DNA of 64,000 nucleotides from Nocardia thailandica NBRC 100428. GTDB taxonomy: Bacteria; Actinomycetota; Actinomycetes; Mycobacteriales; Mycobacteriaceae. Positions 16,356 to 26,326 of this stretch are shown here, in pieces. The first letter of the stretch is position 1, and each line of letters starts with the position of its first letter. The stretch spans positions 62,001-126,000 of the forward strand of contig NZ_BAGK01000127.1 in the NCBI RefSeq assembly GCF_000308795.1. Direction: 5' to 3'. The notes beneath the pieces are model-generated. The model had not been told where the DNA came from. It ran no database searches and was given only the letters and a program-made list of their open reading frames with translations. Position numbers and translations under genes: made by a program.

Positions 16356-16502
16356 ATGAAGACCAGGCTGCGGTGCCCCTGTGGGGATCTGATCGTCGGC
16401 GAGAACGAGGACGATCTGGTCGCGCGCACGCAGGAACATCTGGCCGCGAACCACTCCGGCCACGACTACACGCGGGAGGAGATCCTGCTCTTCGCGTATT
16501 GA
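16356..16502 (+). CDS. Small DUF1059-like protein
   Basis: 48-residue acidic protein beginning MKTRLRCPCGDLIVGENEDD. The C7-P-C9 pair and later histidines (TQEHLAANHSGHDY) resemble the small DUF1059 proteins of actinobacteria and could bind a metal, but no function is known. The ATG at 16356 has GGAG 2 nt upstream and GAGAGGA slightly further. It is read divergently from the aldehyde dehydrogenase operon and has its own copy of the shared operator (site E). That ties it to the cyp51 regulon. Confidence 0.75.
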   Translation: MKTRLRCPCGDLIVGENEDDLVARTQEHLAANHSGHDYTREEILLFAY

Positions 16503-16548
16503 GCCGTGGCCGGAGGGGAGACGAGGGCGGCGCCGGGGCGCCGCGAAC

Positions 16549-17475
16549 TCAGTGCGGGATGCTGTCGATGAGTTTGCGGCCGCCCTGGCGCAGCAGGTTG
16601 GCGCCGATGTAGAAGCCGAGGGCCTCCGGATCGTCGGCGACGCCCCAGTCCTGTGCGTCGAGCCACTGGGTGCCGTCGGGGGAGAACACGGTGCCGCGCA
16701 GCACGAGCCGGTCGCCCGGGGCGTCGGTGCACAAACCCGCGATGGGGGAGTTGCAGTGACCTTGCAGCGCGTGCAGCATGGCACGCTCCGCCGCCGCGTG
16801 GCGGCGGGTGCCCGGATGGTCGAGCCGGGCGGCCAGTTCCAGGAGTTCGGTGTCGTCCTCGCGGCACTGCAGGACGATGATGCCCGCGCCGACCGGCGGG
16901 CACATCCGCTCCACGGACAGGGTCTCGGTGATGCGGTGCTGGTGCCCGACCCGGTGCAGGCCCGAGACCGCGGCGATGATGGCGTCGAAGTGCCCGGCGT
17001 CGAGGCGGTCCAGCCGCGTGTTGACGTTGCCGCGCAGCGGCTTGATGTCGAGCTGCGGGTGGTGCAGGCGCAGCTGGGCGGCCCGGCGCACCGAGCTGGT
17101 GCCGACGATCGCGCCCGCGGGGAGCTCGGCCAGCGGCGTGCCGGTTCGGCTGATCACCGCGTCGTGGACGTCCTCGCGTTCGAGGTAGGCCGCGAACGCC
17201 AGCCCGGCCGGGATCGGGATGTCGCCGGGGATGTCCTTGAGGCAGTGCACCGCCAGGTCGGCCTCGCCGGTGAGCAGCGCGGCATCGATCTCCTTGACGA
17301 ACGCGCCCTTGCCGCCGAGGGCGGCGAGGTCGCCCATCCAGCGGTCGCCCGCGGTGGTGAGCTTGACCAGTTCGGTGGCGGCACCGAGCCGTTCGAGGGC
17401 CGCCGCGACCTGCTCGGCCTGGTGGACGGCCATCGGGCTGGACCGCGTGGAGAGTCGGATGACGCGCTCTGGCAT
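16549..17475 (-). CDS. Hydroxymethylbilane synthase (HemC-like), orphan copy
   Basis: 308-residue porphobilinogen deaminase family protein, which joins four porphobilinogens into hydroxymethylbilane for tetrapyrrole synthesis. The start MPERVIRLSTRSSPMAVHQA is typical. The cofactor-attaching cysteine is C241 (LQGHCNSPIAGLC) and the catalytic aspartate is D81. The usual HSMKD around it reads HCLKD here. The start chosen is ATG at 17475; upstream codons lack a ribosome site. No other heme gene is near, while actinobacteria normally keep hemC in hemA-hemC-hemD. This is therefore probably a second, divergent copy rather than the housekeeping enzyme. Confidence 0.85.
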   Translation of the reverse strand: MPERVIRLSTRSSPMAVHQAEQVAAALERLGAATELVKLTTAGDRWMGDLAALGGKGAFVKEIDAALLTGEADLAVHCLKDIPGDIPIPAGLAFAAYLEREDVHDAVISRTGTPLAELPAGAIVGTSSVRRAAQLRLHHPQLDIKPLRGNVNTRLDRLDAGHFDAIIAAVSGLHRVGHQHRITETLSVERMCPPVGAGIIVLQCREDDTELLELAARLDHPGTRRHAAAERAMLHALQGHCNSPIAGLCTDAPGDRLVLRGTVFSPDGTQWLDAQDWGVADDPEALGFYIGANLLRQGGRKLIDSIPH

Positions 17476-17542
17476 GTCCGGCACTCTACGCGCGCCGCCG
17501 TGGACGTGTTCCGGCGGTGGCGGCGTGTCGCCGTGTGGACAC

Positions 17543-17583
17543 CCGCCGGGCGCGCCGATCATGAAATCGACGGCGCCCGGCGG
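17543..17583. terminator. Hairpin between flavoprotein and hemC-like genes
   Basis: Perfect 11-bp arms CCGCCGGGCGC (17543-17553) and GCGCCCGGCGG (17573-17583) with a 19-nt loop, followed on the plus strand by CTTTT. It lies 19 bp past the stop of the minus-strand flavoprotein gene and upstream of hemC-like, so it may separate the two transcripts. Confidence 0.55.
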
Positions 17584-17602
17584 CTTTTCGGACGCGGCCC
17601 GG

Positions 17603-19273
17603 TCAGACCGCGTCGGCGGCGGCCCGCCCGGCCGCCCGGCCGGAGAAGACGCAGCCGCCGAGGAAGGTGCCCTCGAGCGAGTTGTAGCCGTGCACGCCGC
17701 CGCCGCCGAAACCGGCCGCCTCGCCCGCCGCGTAGAGACCGGGAATCGGCGCGCCGTCGTGGCCGAGGGCGCGCGAGCCGAGGTCGGTCTGGATGCCGCC
17801 CAGGGACTTGCGGGTCAGGATGTGCAGCTTCACGCCGATGAGCGGGCCGGCGGCCGGGTCGAGCAGCCGGTGCGGTGCGGCGGTGCGCATGAGCCGGTCG
17901 CCGAGGTAGCGGCGCGAGTTGCGGATGCCCTGGATCTGGGCGTCTTTGCTGAAGGCGTTGTCCACCTGCAGGTCTCGCGCACGCAGCTGGTCGCGGACGT
18001 CGGCGGGGTCGAGGAGCGGTTCGGGGGTGAGCGCGTTCATCTTCGCCACCAGTTCCTCGAGAGTGCCCGCGACGACGAAGTCCGCGCCGTGGCGCGTGAA
18101 CGCCTCGACCGGGGCGGGCGCGCCGCGGCCGAACACGCGTTCGGTGACAATGGCCTTGCGGTCGCGGGCGGTGATGTCGGGGTTCTGTTCGGAGCCCGAC
18201 AGGGCGAATTCCTTGGCGATGATCCGCTGATTGGTGATGAACCAGGAGTGGTCGTGTGCGGCCAGGTCCGGGGTGGTGCGCAGATGACGCAGGGTGCCCA
18301 GGGTGTCGTAGCCCGGCAGGTAGGGCGCGGGCAGCCGGCGGCCCAGCGCGTCGATCCAGAACGAGGACGGGCCGGGCAGGATGCGGATGGCGTGGCGCGG
18401 CCAGACCGGATTCCAGTTCTGGATGCCTTCGGTGTAGTGCCACATGCGATCCCGGTTGACCAGGCGGACCCCGGCGTCGGCGGCGATGTCGAGCATGCGG
18501 CCGTCGACGTAGGCGGGCACGCCGGTGATCATCTCGGCCGGCGGGGTGCCGAGGCGTTCGGGCCAGTGCCTGCGCACGAGGTCGTGGTTGCCGCCGATGC
18601 CGCCGGTGGCCAGCACGACCGCGGCGGCCGAGAGCTCGAACTCGCCGACGGCCTGGCGGTTGGACGGCGCGCCGCGCTCGGCGTCGTCGGGGGCAAGGAC
18701 CGTGCCGCGCACGCCGGTCACGGCGCCGTCGGTGCGCACCAGCTCGTCCACGCGGTGCCGGTGCCGGAAGCTCACGAGCCCCGTCCGCGCCGCGGCCAGT
18801 GCCGAGTCGGTGAAGGGCCCGACCACCCCCGTGCCGGTGCCCCAGGCGATGTGGAAGCGGGGGACCGAGTTTCCGTGCCCGTCGGCGCGCAGGTCGCCGC
18901 GCTCGGCCCAGCCGACCGAGGGCAGGAAGCCGATGCCGAGACCGGTGAGATAGGACCGCTTCTCGCCCGCGGCGAACTCGACGTAGGCGCGCGCCCAGCG
19001 CTGGGCCCAGCTGTCCTCGTCGTCGAGCCGGTCGAAGGCGGCGCTGCCCGACCAGTCGTTCCAGGCGAGTTCGGCGGAGTCGTGGATGCCGAGCCTGCGC
19101 TGCTCGGGGCTGTCCACGAGGAAGATCCCGCCGAAGGACCAGTAGGCCTGTCCGCCGAGGTTGGCGGCGTTCTCCTGGTCGACCACGATCACCCGCTTGC
19201 CGCGGCGGGTCAGTTCGTGGGTGGCGACCAGGCCCGCCAGGCCCGCGCCGACCACGATGACATCGGCATCCAT
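17603..19273 (-). CDS. FAD-binding dehydrogenase (KstD/fumarate-reductase flavoprotein family)
   Basis: 556-residue flavoprotein. The N-terminal FAD-binding motif VIVVGAGLAGLVATHEL is at about residues 5-21, with the FAD-binding GG motif ATGGIGGNHDLVRR mid-protein. The C-terminal block GLYAAGEAAGFGGGGVHGYNSLEG is typical of the 3-ketosteroid delta-1-dehydrogenase/succinate dehydrogenase superfamily. It resembles the mycobacterial FAD-binding dehydrogenase Rv0785 more than true KstD (from memory). The start is ATG at 19273. A TetR gene reads away from it, and TGTATC-G-GATACA (19313-19325) between them is a likely operator. Substrate unknown; steroid or ketone is plausible. Confidence 0.85.
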   Translation of the reverse strand: MDADVIVVGAGLAGLVATHELTRRGKRVIVVDQENAANLGGQAYWSFGGIFLVDSPEQRRLGIHDSAELAWNDWSGSAAFDRLDDEDSWAQRWARAYVEFAAGEKRSYLTGLGIGFLPSVGWAERGDLRADGHGNSVPRFHIAWGTGTGVVGPFTDSALAAARTGLVSFRHRHRVDELVRTDGAVTGVRGTVLAPDDAERGAPSNRQAVGEFELSAAAVVLATGGIGGNHDLVRRHWPERLGTPPAEMITGVPAYVDGRMLDIAADAGVRLVNRDRMWHYTEGIQNWNPVWPRHAIRILPGPSSFWIDALGRRLPAPYLPGYDTLGTLRHLRTTPDLAAHDHSWFITNQRIIAKEFALSGSEQNPDITARDRKAIVTERVFGRGAPAPVEAFTRHGADFVVAGTLEELVAKMNALTPEPLLDPADVRDQLRARDLQVDNAFSKDAQIQGIRNSRRYLGDRLMRTAAPHRLLDPAAGPLIGVKLHILTRKSLGGIQTDLGSRALGHDGAPIPGLYAAGEAAGFGGGGVHGYNSLEGTFLGGCVFSGRAAGRAAADAV

Positions 19274-19312
19274 AGCGCCGACCTCCACATTCTCCTCGTA
19301 CGGCTTCAACTC

Positions 19313-19341
19313 TGTATCGGATACATTAGTGCATCGAATGC
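19313..19341. promoter_or_regulatory. Palindromes in the flavoprotein/TetR divergent promoter
   Basis: TGTATC-G-GATACA (19313-19325) is a near-perfect 13-mer palindrome, and GCAT-CGA-ATGC (19331-19341) follows 5 bp later. They lie between the flavoprotein start (19273) and the TetR start (19361), the expected place for an autoregulatory operator. Confidence 0.55.
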
Positions 19342-19360
19342 GCGGAGGTATGGTCATCGG

Positions 19361-19975
19361 GTGCCACCGACCGAGACGACCAAGCCGCCGCGCGTCACCC
19401 GCCGCCGGGCCGAGACCCGCGCGCGCCTGCTCGAGGCCGCGTTCGGGGTGTTCGCCGAGAAGGGATTCGGGCAGGTCCGCATCGAGGACGTCTGCGCCGC
19501 CGCCGGCTACACGCGCGGCGCGTTCTACTCGCAGTTCGCCAGCCTCGAGGAACTGTTCTTCGTGCTCTACGACCAGCGGGCCACCCTGATCACCGAGCAG
19601 GTCAGGGCCGCCCTCGACGCGGTGGCCGACCCGGCGGACCTGTCCGCGTTCGTCGAACGACTCTCGGCCACCCTGCTGCTGGACCGCGACTGGCTGCTGG
19701 TCAAGACCGACTTCCTCACCCACGCCGCCCGCAGGCCCGAGGTCGCGGCCCGCCTGATCGAGCACCGCGCGCAGCTGCGCACCGCCATCGAGGGCAAGCT
19801 GACCGAGGCGGCGTTCCGGCTGCCCGCGGAACTGGGCTCCATCGCCGACGCGGCCCACGCCGTGGTGGCCGCCTACGACGGGGTGACCGTCCAGCTGCTG
19901 CTCGACGGCGATCAGGCGGCCGCGCGGGACTGGCTGGCGCGCCTGATCCTCCAGCTGGGCGTGACCGGCCGATGA
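19361..19975 (+). CDS. TetR-family transcriptional regulator
   Basis: 204-residue TetR regulator with HTH region VRIEDVCAAAGYTRGAFYSQ (about residues 41-60). The start is GTG at 19361; the ATG at 19350 is out of frame. GGAGG lies about 13 nt upstream, a little far. It is divergent from the flavoprotein and overlaps the following metallo-hydrolase by 4 bp (ATGA), so it probably controls both directions through the palindrome at 19313-19325. Confidence 0.9.
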   Translation: MPPTETTKPPRVTRRRAETRARLLEAAFGVFAEKGFGQVRIEDVCAAAGYTRGAFYSQFASLEELFFVLYDQRATLITEQVRAALDAVADPADLSAFVERLSATLLLDRDWLLVKTDFLTHAARRPEVAARLIEHRAQLRTAIEGKLTEAAFRLPAELGSIADAAHAVVAAYDGVTVQLLLDGDQAAARDWLARLILQLGVTGR

Positions 19976-20889
19976 GGTTCCCGCTCACCCGCCCGGCGCT
20001 CGACCGCCACCGGGCCCTGTTCCAGCCGCCCGCGGCGCCGGGCGCCGGGCTCACCGCGCACTTCCTCGGCGTCTCCTCGCTCCTGATCCGCGACGGCCGG
20101 ACCTCCGTGCTCGCCGACGGCTTCGTCACCCGCCCCGGCCTCGCCCGGGTCCTGCTCGGGCGGATCGCCCCCGACCGGGACCGGGTCGCCGCGGCCCACG
20201 CCCGGCTCGACGCCACCGACCTCGCCGCGGTGTTCTGCGCGCACAGCCACTTCGACCACGCGCTCGACGCGCCGGTGTGGGCGCTGCAGACCGGCGCCGA
20301 CCTGATCGGCTCGCCCTCGACGGCGGCGGTGGGGCGCGGTCTCGACGTTCCCGAGTCGTCCCTTCGGGTCGTGGCCGAGGGCACGCCGCTGACCTACGGG
20401 GAGTTCACGCTCACCTTCGTCGAGATGCCGCACAGTCACGGCGACCGCTTTCCGGGCGACATCGCCGAGCCGGTGGTCCCGCCCGCGCGCGCGAGCGCCT
20501 GGCGGACCGGGGCCTGCTACTCGGTGCTGGTGGCGCACCCGCGGGGCCGGATCCTGGTGCACGCCAGCGCGAATCACCGTCCCGGCGCCCTGGCCGGCCT
20601 GCGCGCCGACGTCGTGTATCTCGGGGTCGGGGCGCTGGGCAGGCGCGACGACGCGTTCGTCGCCGACTACTGGCGCGAGGTGGTGACCGCGACCGGCGCG
20701 CGGCGGGTCGTCCTCGTGCACTGGGACGACTTCTTCGTCTCCCTCGACCGTCCGCTGCGGCCGCTGCGCTACCCGATGGACGACCTGGGCCGCACCCTCG
20801 CGCGCCTGACGGTCCTCGCCGGGGAACAGGGCGTGGAACTCCAGCTGCCGGTGCCGTGGGTGGCGACCTCCCCGGCCGCCTTCCCCTGA
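19972..20889 (+). CDS. MBL-fold metallo-hydrolase
   Basis: 305-residue metallo-beta-lactamase-fold protein with the metal motif HSHFDH (residues 91-96, the HxHxDH signature), a later His in MPHSHGD and a C-terminal HWDD that could complete a dinuclear zinc site. It is longer than glyoxalase II and closest in feel to the beta-lactamase-like hydrolases of unknown substrate. Translationally coupled to the TetR gene by ATGA overlap, so it is likely induced by the same ligand as the divergent flavoprotein. Confidence 0.85.
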   Translation: MRFPLTRPALDRHRALFQPPAAPGAGLTAHFLGVSSLLIRDGRTSVLADGFVTRPGLARVLLGRIAPDRDRVAAAHARLDATDLAAVFCAHSHFDHALDAPVWALQTGADLIGSPSTAAVGRGLDVPESSLRVVAEGTPLTYGEFTLTFVEMPHSHGDRFPGDIAEPVVPPARASAWRTGACYSVLVAHPRGRILVHASANHRPGALAGLRADVVYLGVGALGRRDDAFVADYWREVVTATGARRVVLVHWDDFFVSLDRPLRPLRYPMDDLGRTLARLTVLAGEQGVELQLPVPWVATSPAAFP

Positions 20890-21071
20890 GTGGACGCCGG
20901 CCGGTTGCCGCTCGGTGCCGTCCGGCCGGGCGATGCCCCTGCGGCGCCGCCGGCGGCGCGGGTCCGTGTTTGGTGGGTGCGCCCGGGGGTAACCAGGCAT
21001 CGGGTTCCGCTCGTTCGGGCGGACCACCAACCGCCGGGGACGGGATGACGTCTCTTCCGGACCGACGGGAC

Positions 21072-21142
21072 GGCGGTTGCCGGAGGCGAGCGTGTGCTCA
21101 TCGGTAGGGGCGCGGTCCAGGCGCCCGCCTCCGGCAACTGCC
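21072..21142. repeat. Long inverted repeat downstream of P450
   Basis: 21-bp arms (21072-21092 and 21122-21142) match at 19 positions, with a perfect 13-bp core GTTGCCGGAGGCG, around a 29-nt loop. It lies 18 bp beyond the end of the minus-strand P450, in the 271-bp gap between converging genes (20890-21160). It is probably a terminator or transcript-stabilising stem. The rest of the gap shows only GC-rich minor repeats. Confidence 0.6.
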
Positions 21143-21160
21143 AGCCATCCCCGACCGGGG

Positions 21161-22378
21161 TCAGCCCAGCCGCACCGGCAACGCGTTCAGTCCGCGGATG
21201 AGCGTGCTGGCCTGGTAGCCGGGCTCGCGTGCCTCCGGCACCAGGGACAGGCCGGGGAACCGGCCGGTCAGCGCCGTGAAGGCGATCTCGGCCTCGAGCC
21301 GGGCCAGCGGCGCGCCCACGCAGAAGTGGATGCCGTGGCCGAAGGCCAGGTGGCCGGTGGACGCGTCGTCGAACCGCAGGTCGTCCGCGGCGGGGAAGCG
21401 CCGCGGGTCGCGGTTGGCCGCGATGAGCGCCACATAGACGAACTCGCCCGCCGGAATCTCGACCTCGCCCACCGTGATCGGCGCGGCGGTGACCCGCTCG
21501 GTCGACATGTTGACCGGCCCGTCGAAACGCAGCAGTTCCTCGACCGCGGCGGGGACGGCGCCGGGATCGGCCACCAGCGCCTGCCACCGGCCCGGGGCGC
21601 GCAGCAGGGCCAGGGTGCCGTTGGCGATGAGGTTGACGGTGGTCTCGTGCCCGGCGACCAGCAGCAGGAAGGCCATGGAGACCAGTTCCTGCTCGGTGAG
21701 CCGGTCGCCGTCGACGTCGGCCAGCGCGAGCTGCGAGAGCAGGTCGTCGGTGGGCTCGGCCCGCTTGGCGCGCACCAGGTCGGTGAGATAGGCGTGCATC
21801 GAGGACGCCGCGACGGCGCCGTCCTCCTTCAGCCGGTGCACGCCGACCAGCAGCCGCGTCCAGGCCTGGAAGCGGTCGCGATCATCGAACGGGATGCCCA
21901 GCAGTTCGCAGATCACCGCCACCGGCAGGGGATTGGCGAACTCGGCGAGCAGATCGGCCTCCTCGCCCGACAGCGCGTCGAGCAGTTCGTCGGTGATCTG
22001 CTGGATGCGTGGGCGCAGCACCGCGACCTGCTTGCTGGTGAACGCCTTGTTCACCAGTTTGCGCAGCCGGGTGTGACCCGGCTCGTCGGTGTTGAGCATG
22101 TGATCCGACAGCGCCATGGCCCGCGGATCCACCGGGCACCCGGTGTGCGCGGCGGTGGCCGCGGCGAGCTCCTCGGCGTTCTTGTGCAGCCGCGGATCGG
22201 CGAGCACCGCCCGCCCCGCCGCGTGATCGACGACCACCCACCGCACGGTGCCGTCGGGAAAGCGCACCCGGTGCACGATGCCGTCCTCCCGCCAGCGGCG
22301 ATAGTAGGCGTGGGGGTCGTCGAAGAAGTCGTCGTCGATGGTCCGGACCGTGCCGAGGACAGAGTTGTTCGCCACCAT
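21161..22378 (-). CDS. Cytochrome P450, CYP107-like
   Basis: 405-residue soluble P450 with I-helix LLVAGHETTVNLI (about 236-248), ExxR in VEELLRF and heme loop FGHGIHFCVGAPLAR. These features are typical of the CYP105/CYP107 classes that hydroxylate secondary metabolites or xenobiotics. The start is ATG at 22378. No ferredoxin gene is adjacent, so it must borrow a redox partner. It is read divergently from an epoxide hydrolase, with the dyad CCAGGA-N9-TCCTGG between them (22407-22427). The substrate cannot be predicted. Confidence 0.9.
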   Translation of the reverse strand: MVANNSVLGTVRTIDDDFFDDPHAYYRRWREDGIVHRVRFPDGTVRWVVVDHAAGRAVLADPRLHKNAEELAAATAAHTGCPVDPRAMALSDHMLNTDEPGHTRLRKLVNKAFTSKQVAVLRPRIQQITDELLDALSGEEADLLAEFANPLPVAVICELLGIPFDDRDRFQAWTRLLVGVHRLKEDGAVAASSMHAYLTDLVRAKRAEPTDDLLSQLALADVDGDRLTEQELVSMAFLLLVAGHETTVNLIANGTLALLRAPGRWQALVADPGAVPAAVEELLRFDGPVNMSTERVTAAPITVGEVEIPAGEFVYVALIAANRDPRRFPAADDLRFDDASTGHLAFGHGIHFCVGAPLARLEAEIAFTALTGRFPGLSLVPEAREPGYQASTLIRGLNALPVRLG

Positions 22379-22406
22379 TCCTCCAGGCTACTGCCGCCGG
22401 AAGTGA

Positions 22407-22445
22407 CCAGGAGATGAATATTCCTGGAGTGCACCATGTTTGGTG
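22407..22445. promoter_or_regulatory. Dyads in P450/epoxide hydrolase divergent promoter
   Basis: CCAGGA-N9-TCCTGG (22407-22427) and CACCA-TGTT-TGGTG (22432-22445) sit in the 165-bp gap between the divergent P450 and epoxide hydrolase genes. No regulator gene is adjacent. Confidence 0.4.
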
Positions 22446-22543
22446 TCTCTGCCGCGTTCAGGGAGAGGTCTTCCGGAGGGCACACCGCGTGCACGGCCGA
22501 TCGCGGACGGAAACTGGCCGCATCGATTCCTAGGGTGGCCGGC

Positions 22544-23680
22544 ATGAGCGATATCCAGCCCTTCCGTATCGATGTCCCGCAGGCCGAGCTCGACGACCTG
22601 CGGGACCGGCTCGCGCGTACCCGGTGGGCGCCCGACCTGCCCGACACCGGCTGGAGCTACGGGGTGCCGACCGGGTACCTGCGCGCGCTCGCCGGGTACT
22701 GGTGCGACGGGTTCGATTGGCGCGCCGCCGAATCCGCGCGCAACGCCCGGCCCCAGTTCCGGACCGTGATCGACGGGCAGCTGCTGCATTTCACCCATGT
22801 CCGCTCGCCCGAGCCGGACGCGCTGCCGCTGGTGCTGGTGCACGGCTGGCCCTTCACCGACTTCGGCGCGACCATCGGCCCGCTCACCGATCCCCGCGCC
22901 CACGGCGGGGATCCGGCCGACGCCTTCGACGTGGTCGTGCCCACGCTGCCCGGGTTCGGGTTCTCCGGGCCGACCCGGCGGGCCGGGCAGGCGGCGACCG
23001 AGCACGCCGCGGAACTCGTCGCCGAGCTGATGCGGCGGCTGGGCTACGCGCGCTACGGCGCCCAGGGCGGGGACGCCGGGTCCTTCGTGGCGCCCCAGCT
23101 CGGCCGCCTCGACCCCGAGCGCGTCGCGGGCGTGCATCTCAACGCGGCCCTCACCATTCCCGCCTGGGACGACGACGGCGCCGGGTACAGCGACGCCGAC
23201 CGCGAGCAGCTCGCCGCCCTGCGGGACTGGAGCAGCCGCGACACCTCCGCCTACGCCGCGGTGCACGGCACGCGCCCCCAGACCCTCGCGCACGCCCTCA
23301 CCGACTCGCCCGCCGGGCTGCTGGCCTGGATCGTCGACGTGGTCAACACCTACAAGGATCCCGCCGCCGCGCTGCCCGAGGACTCCCTGGATCGCGACGC
23401 CCTGCTGGCCGAGATCACGGTCCTGTGGCTGACGGGTACCGCGGGGTCCTCGTTGCGCCTGTACAAGGAGTCCGGGCAGTGGGGCGCCGACCTGCCGAGT
23501 TCGGGAGTGCCGACCGCGGTGGCGCGCTTCCCCGGCGATTCGACCATCCGCGGGCTCGCCGCGAAACAGAACAACCTGGTGCGCTGGACCGAGTTCGGTC
23601 GCGGCGGGCACTTCGCCGCGATGGAGGCGCCGGACCTGCTGGTCGGCGACATCCGCGCGTTCTTCCGCGACCTGCGCTGA
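22544..23680 (+). CDS. Epoxide hydrolase (alpha/beta hydrolase with EHN domain)
   Basis: 378-residue epoxide hydrolase. The N-terminal lid/EHN region (about 1-110, starting [20 protein letters not shown]) is characteristic of the microsomal-type family. The oxyanion motif HGWPF follows, and the nucleophile aspartate is in QGGDAGSF. A late histidine in [14 protein letters not shown] completes the triad. It opens epoxides to diols. The start is ATG at 22544; there is no strong ribosome site, and a shortened leader is possible. It pairs divergently with a P450, consistent with hydrolysing an epoxide the P450 makes (inference). Confidence 0.92.
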   Translation: MSDIQPFRIDVPQAELDDLRDRLARTRWAPDLPDTGWSYGVPTGYLRALAGYWCDGFDWRAAESARNARPQFRTVIDGQLLHFTHVRSPEPDALPLVLVHGWPFTDFGATIGPLTDPRAHGGDPADAFDVVVPTLPGFGFSGPTRRAGQAATEHAAELVAELMRRLGYARYGAQGGDAGSFVAPQLGRLDPERVAGVHLNAALTIPAWDDDGAGYSDADREQLAALRDWSSRDTSAYAAVHGTRPQTLAHALTDSPAGLLAWIVDVVNTYKDPAAALPEDSLDRDALLAEITVLWLTGTAGSSLRLYKESGQWGADLPSSGVPTAVARFPGDSTIRGLAAKQNNLVRWTEFGRGGHFAAMEAPDLLVGDIRAFFRDLR

Positions 23681-23720
23681 GCGGCGGGGCCGGGGCGTCG
23701 CGACCCGGCCCCGCCGCCGG

Positions 23721-25340
<1,620 letters not shown>

Positions 25341-25357
25341 GCTGGTCGTCTTCCTTC

Positions 25358-25378
25358 CGCCCGTCGCGGCGACGGGCG
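25358..25378 (-). promoter_or_regulatory. Leader hairpin abutting the ABC-F ribosome-binding site
   Basis: Perfect 9-bp stem CGCCCGTCG / CGACGGGCG with a 3-nt loop. On the minus strand the stem ends directly against GGAAGGAAGA, the ribosome-binding site of the ABC-F gene, so folding could limit initiation. Confidence 0.5.
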
Positions 25379-25525
25379 TCACGGTGGTTCGGGTGACTTC
25401 CGGCCACAGCACATCCTCACCGGGAGGGGCGGGCCGACGCGGAACGAACACGCCGGTGGGGGACACGCAGTCGGAGATTGCGGTCGGAACGGCCGGTGCG
25501 GGCCGGGTGGCGCGCACCGACGGGA

Positions 25526-25546
25526 AGCCACCGGGGTTCGGTGGCT
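25526..25546 (-). promoter_or_regulatory. Upstream leader hairpin of ABC-F gene
   Basis: Perfect 8-bp stem AGCCACCG / CGGTGGCT with a 5-nt loop, about 190 nt before the ABC-F start. It may be part of a two-hairpin attenuator or the terminator of the upstream gene (stop at 25638). Confidence 0.4.
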
Positions 25547-25637
25547 AGATTCTGTCGACCTCGATCAGCACATCGGCCACGGTACCAGCCGGGCCGCGGC
25601 GACCGGTGGCCCCCGGCGCGCCGCGGCCCGGCGGGGC

Positions 25638-26228
25638 TCAGGCGAGGACGGTGCCCGGGCGGCAGCCTCGGGCGCGGATCCGGTCGGCGACCGAGAGCAG
25701 GCCGGCCGCCACGTCCCGGTATTCCTCGGCCAGGGCCCGGGTGTCCGCCATCCGTGCCCGCAGGAGCCTGCCGTCCGCGGCTCCCCGCGCCGCGCCCCGG
25801 ACGGCCGCCAGTCCCGCGCCGGAGCTGCGGTCGCGCAGGGCGACCAGGTCGGTGAGGTGGTCGGCCAGGCGGCCGCGCAACGTGGTCGCGGCGTCGAGGT
25901 GCCGTTGGTCGAGCACGATGCCCGAGGCGAGGGCGGCGGGCGCGGACGGCGGTGTGGCGGGGGAGCGCAGGTCGGCCTCGACGCGCTCGGCGAACCCGTC
26001 GAGGTCGGCCAGGACGCGCCCGCCGCCGATCTCCACGGCGGTGATCCAGCGCCGGGCCGCGTCGAGGTAGGTGTCGAAGGTGCCGGTGGCGTCGGGGTCG
26101 GCGGCGAGGAGACCGTCGACCGCGGTATCGAGATGTCGCAGGCCCGCCGACAGCCGCTCGGTGACGGTCAGGCATTGCCGGATCAGGCCGGTCGTCCGGG
26201 CATGGATCCCGATCGGGTGCATCTGCAT
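25638..26228 (-). CDS. Hypothetical protein
   Basis: About 196 residues, unrecognised. It is Ala/Arg/Leu-rich and predicted largely helical, with heptad-like stretches (VTERLSAGLRHLDTAVDGLL; RMADTRALAEEYRDVAAGLL) suggesting coiled coils. No signal peptide or membrane span is seen. The start is uncertain: ATG at 26228 or 26222; a TTG at 26267 is less likely. It is on the same strand as the ABC-F gene but separated by the 300-bp structured leader. The sequence just upstream of it is A/T-rich and probably holds its promoter. Confidence 0.6.
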   Translation of the reverse strand: MQMHPIGIHARTTGLIRQCLTVTERLSAGLRHLDTAVDGLLAADPDATGTFDTYLDAARRWITAVEIGGGRVLADLDGFAERVEADLRSPATPPSAPAALASGIVLDQRHLDAATTLRGRLADHLTDLVALRDRSSGAGLAAVRGAARGAADGRLLRARMADTRALAEEYRDVAAGLLSVADRIRARGCRPGTVLA

Positions 26229-26326
26229 CGCGACATTCAACCATTGTGAAACCAACGGGATTCGCAATTTCGGGTTGTCGTGTGTGACAGGTTACTCCGC
26301 CGGATCCCGTTGGGGCGCGGGACAAC

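Noticed and set aside
17603-19273. True 3-ketosteroid delta-1-dehydrogenase (KstD)
   Set aside because: FAD motifs fit the superfamily but the sequence looks closer to the Rv0785-type dehydrogenases; without alignment the specific KstD name is not supported.
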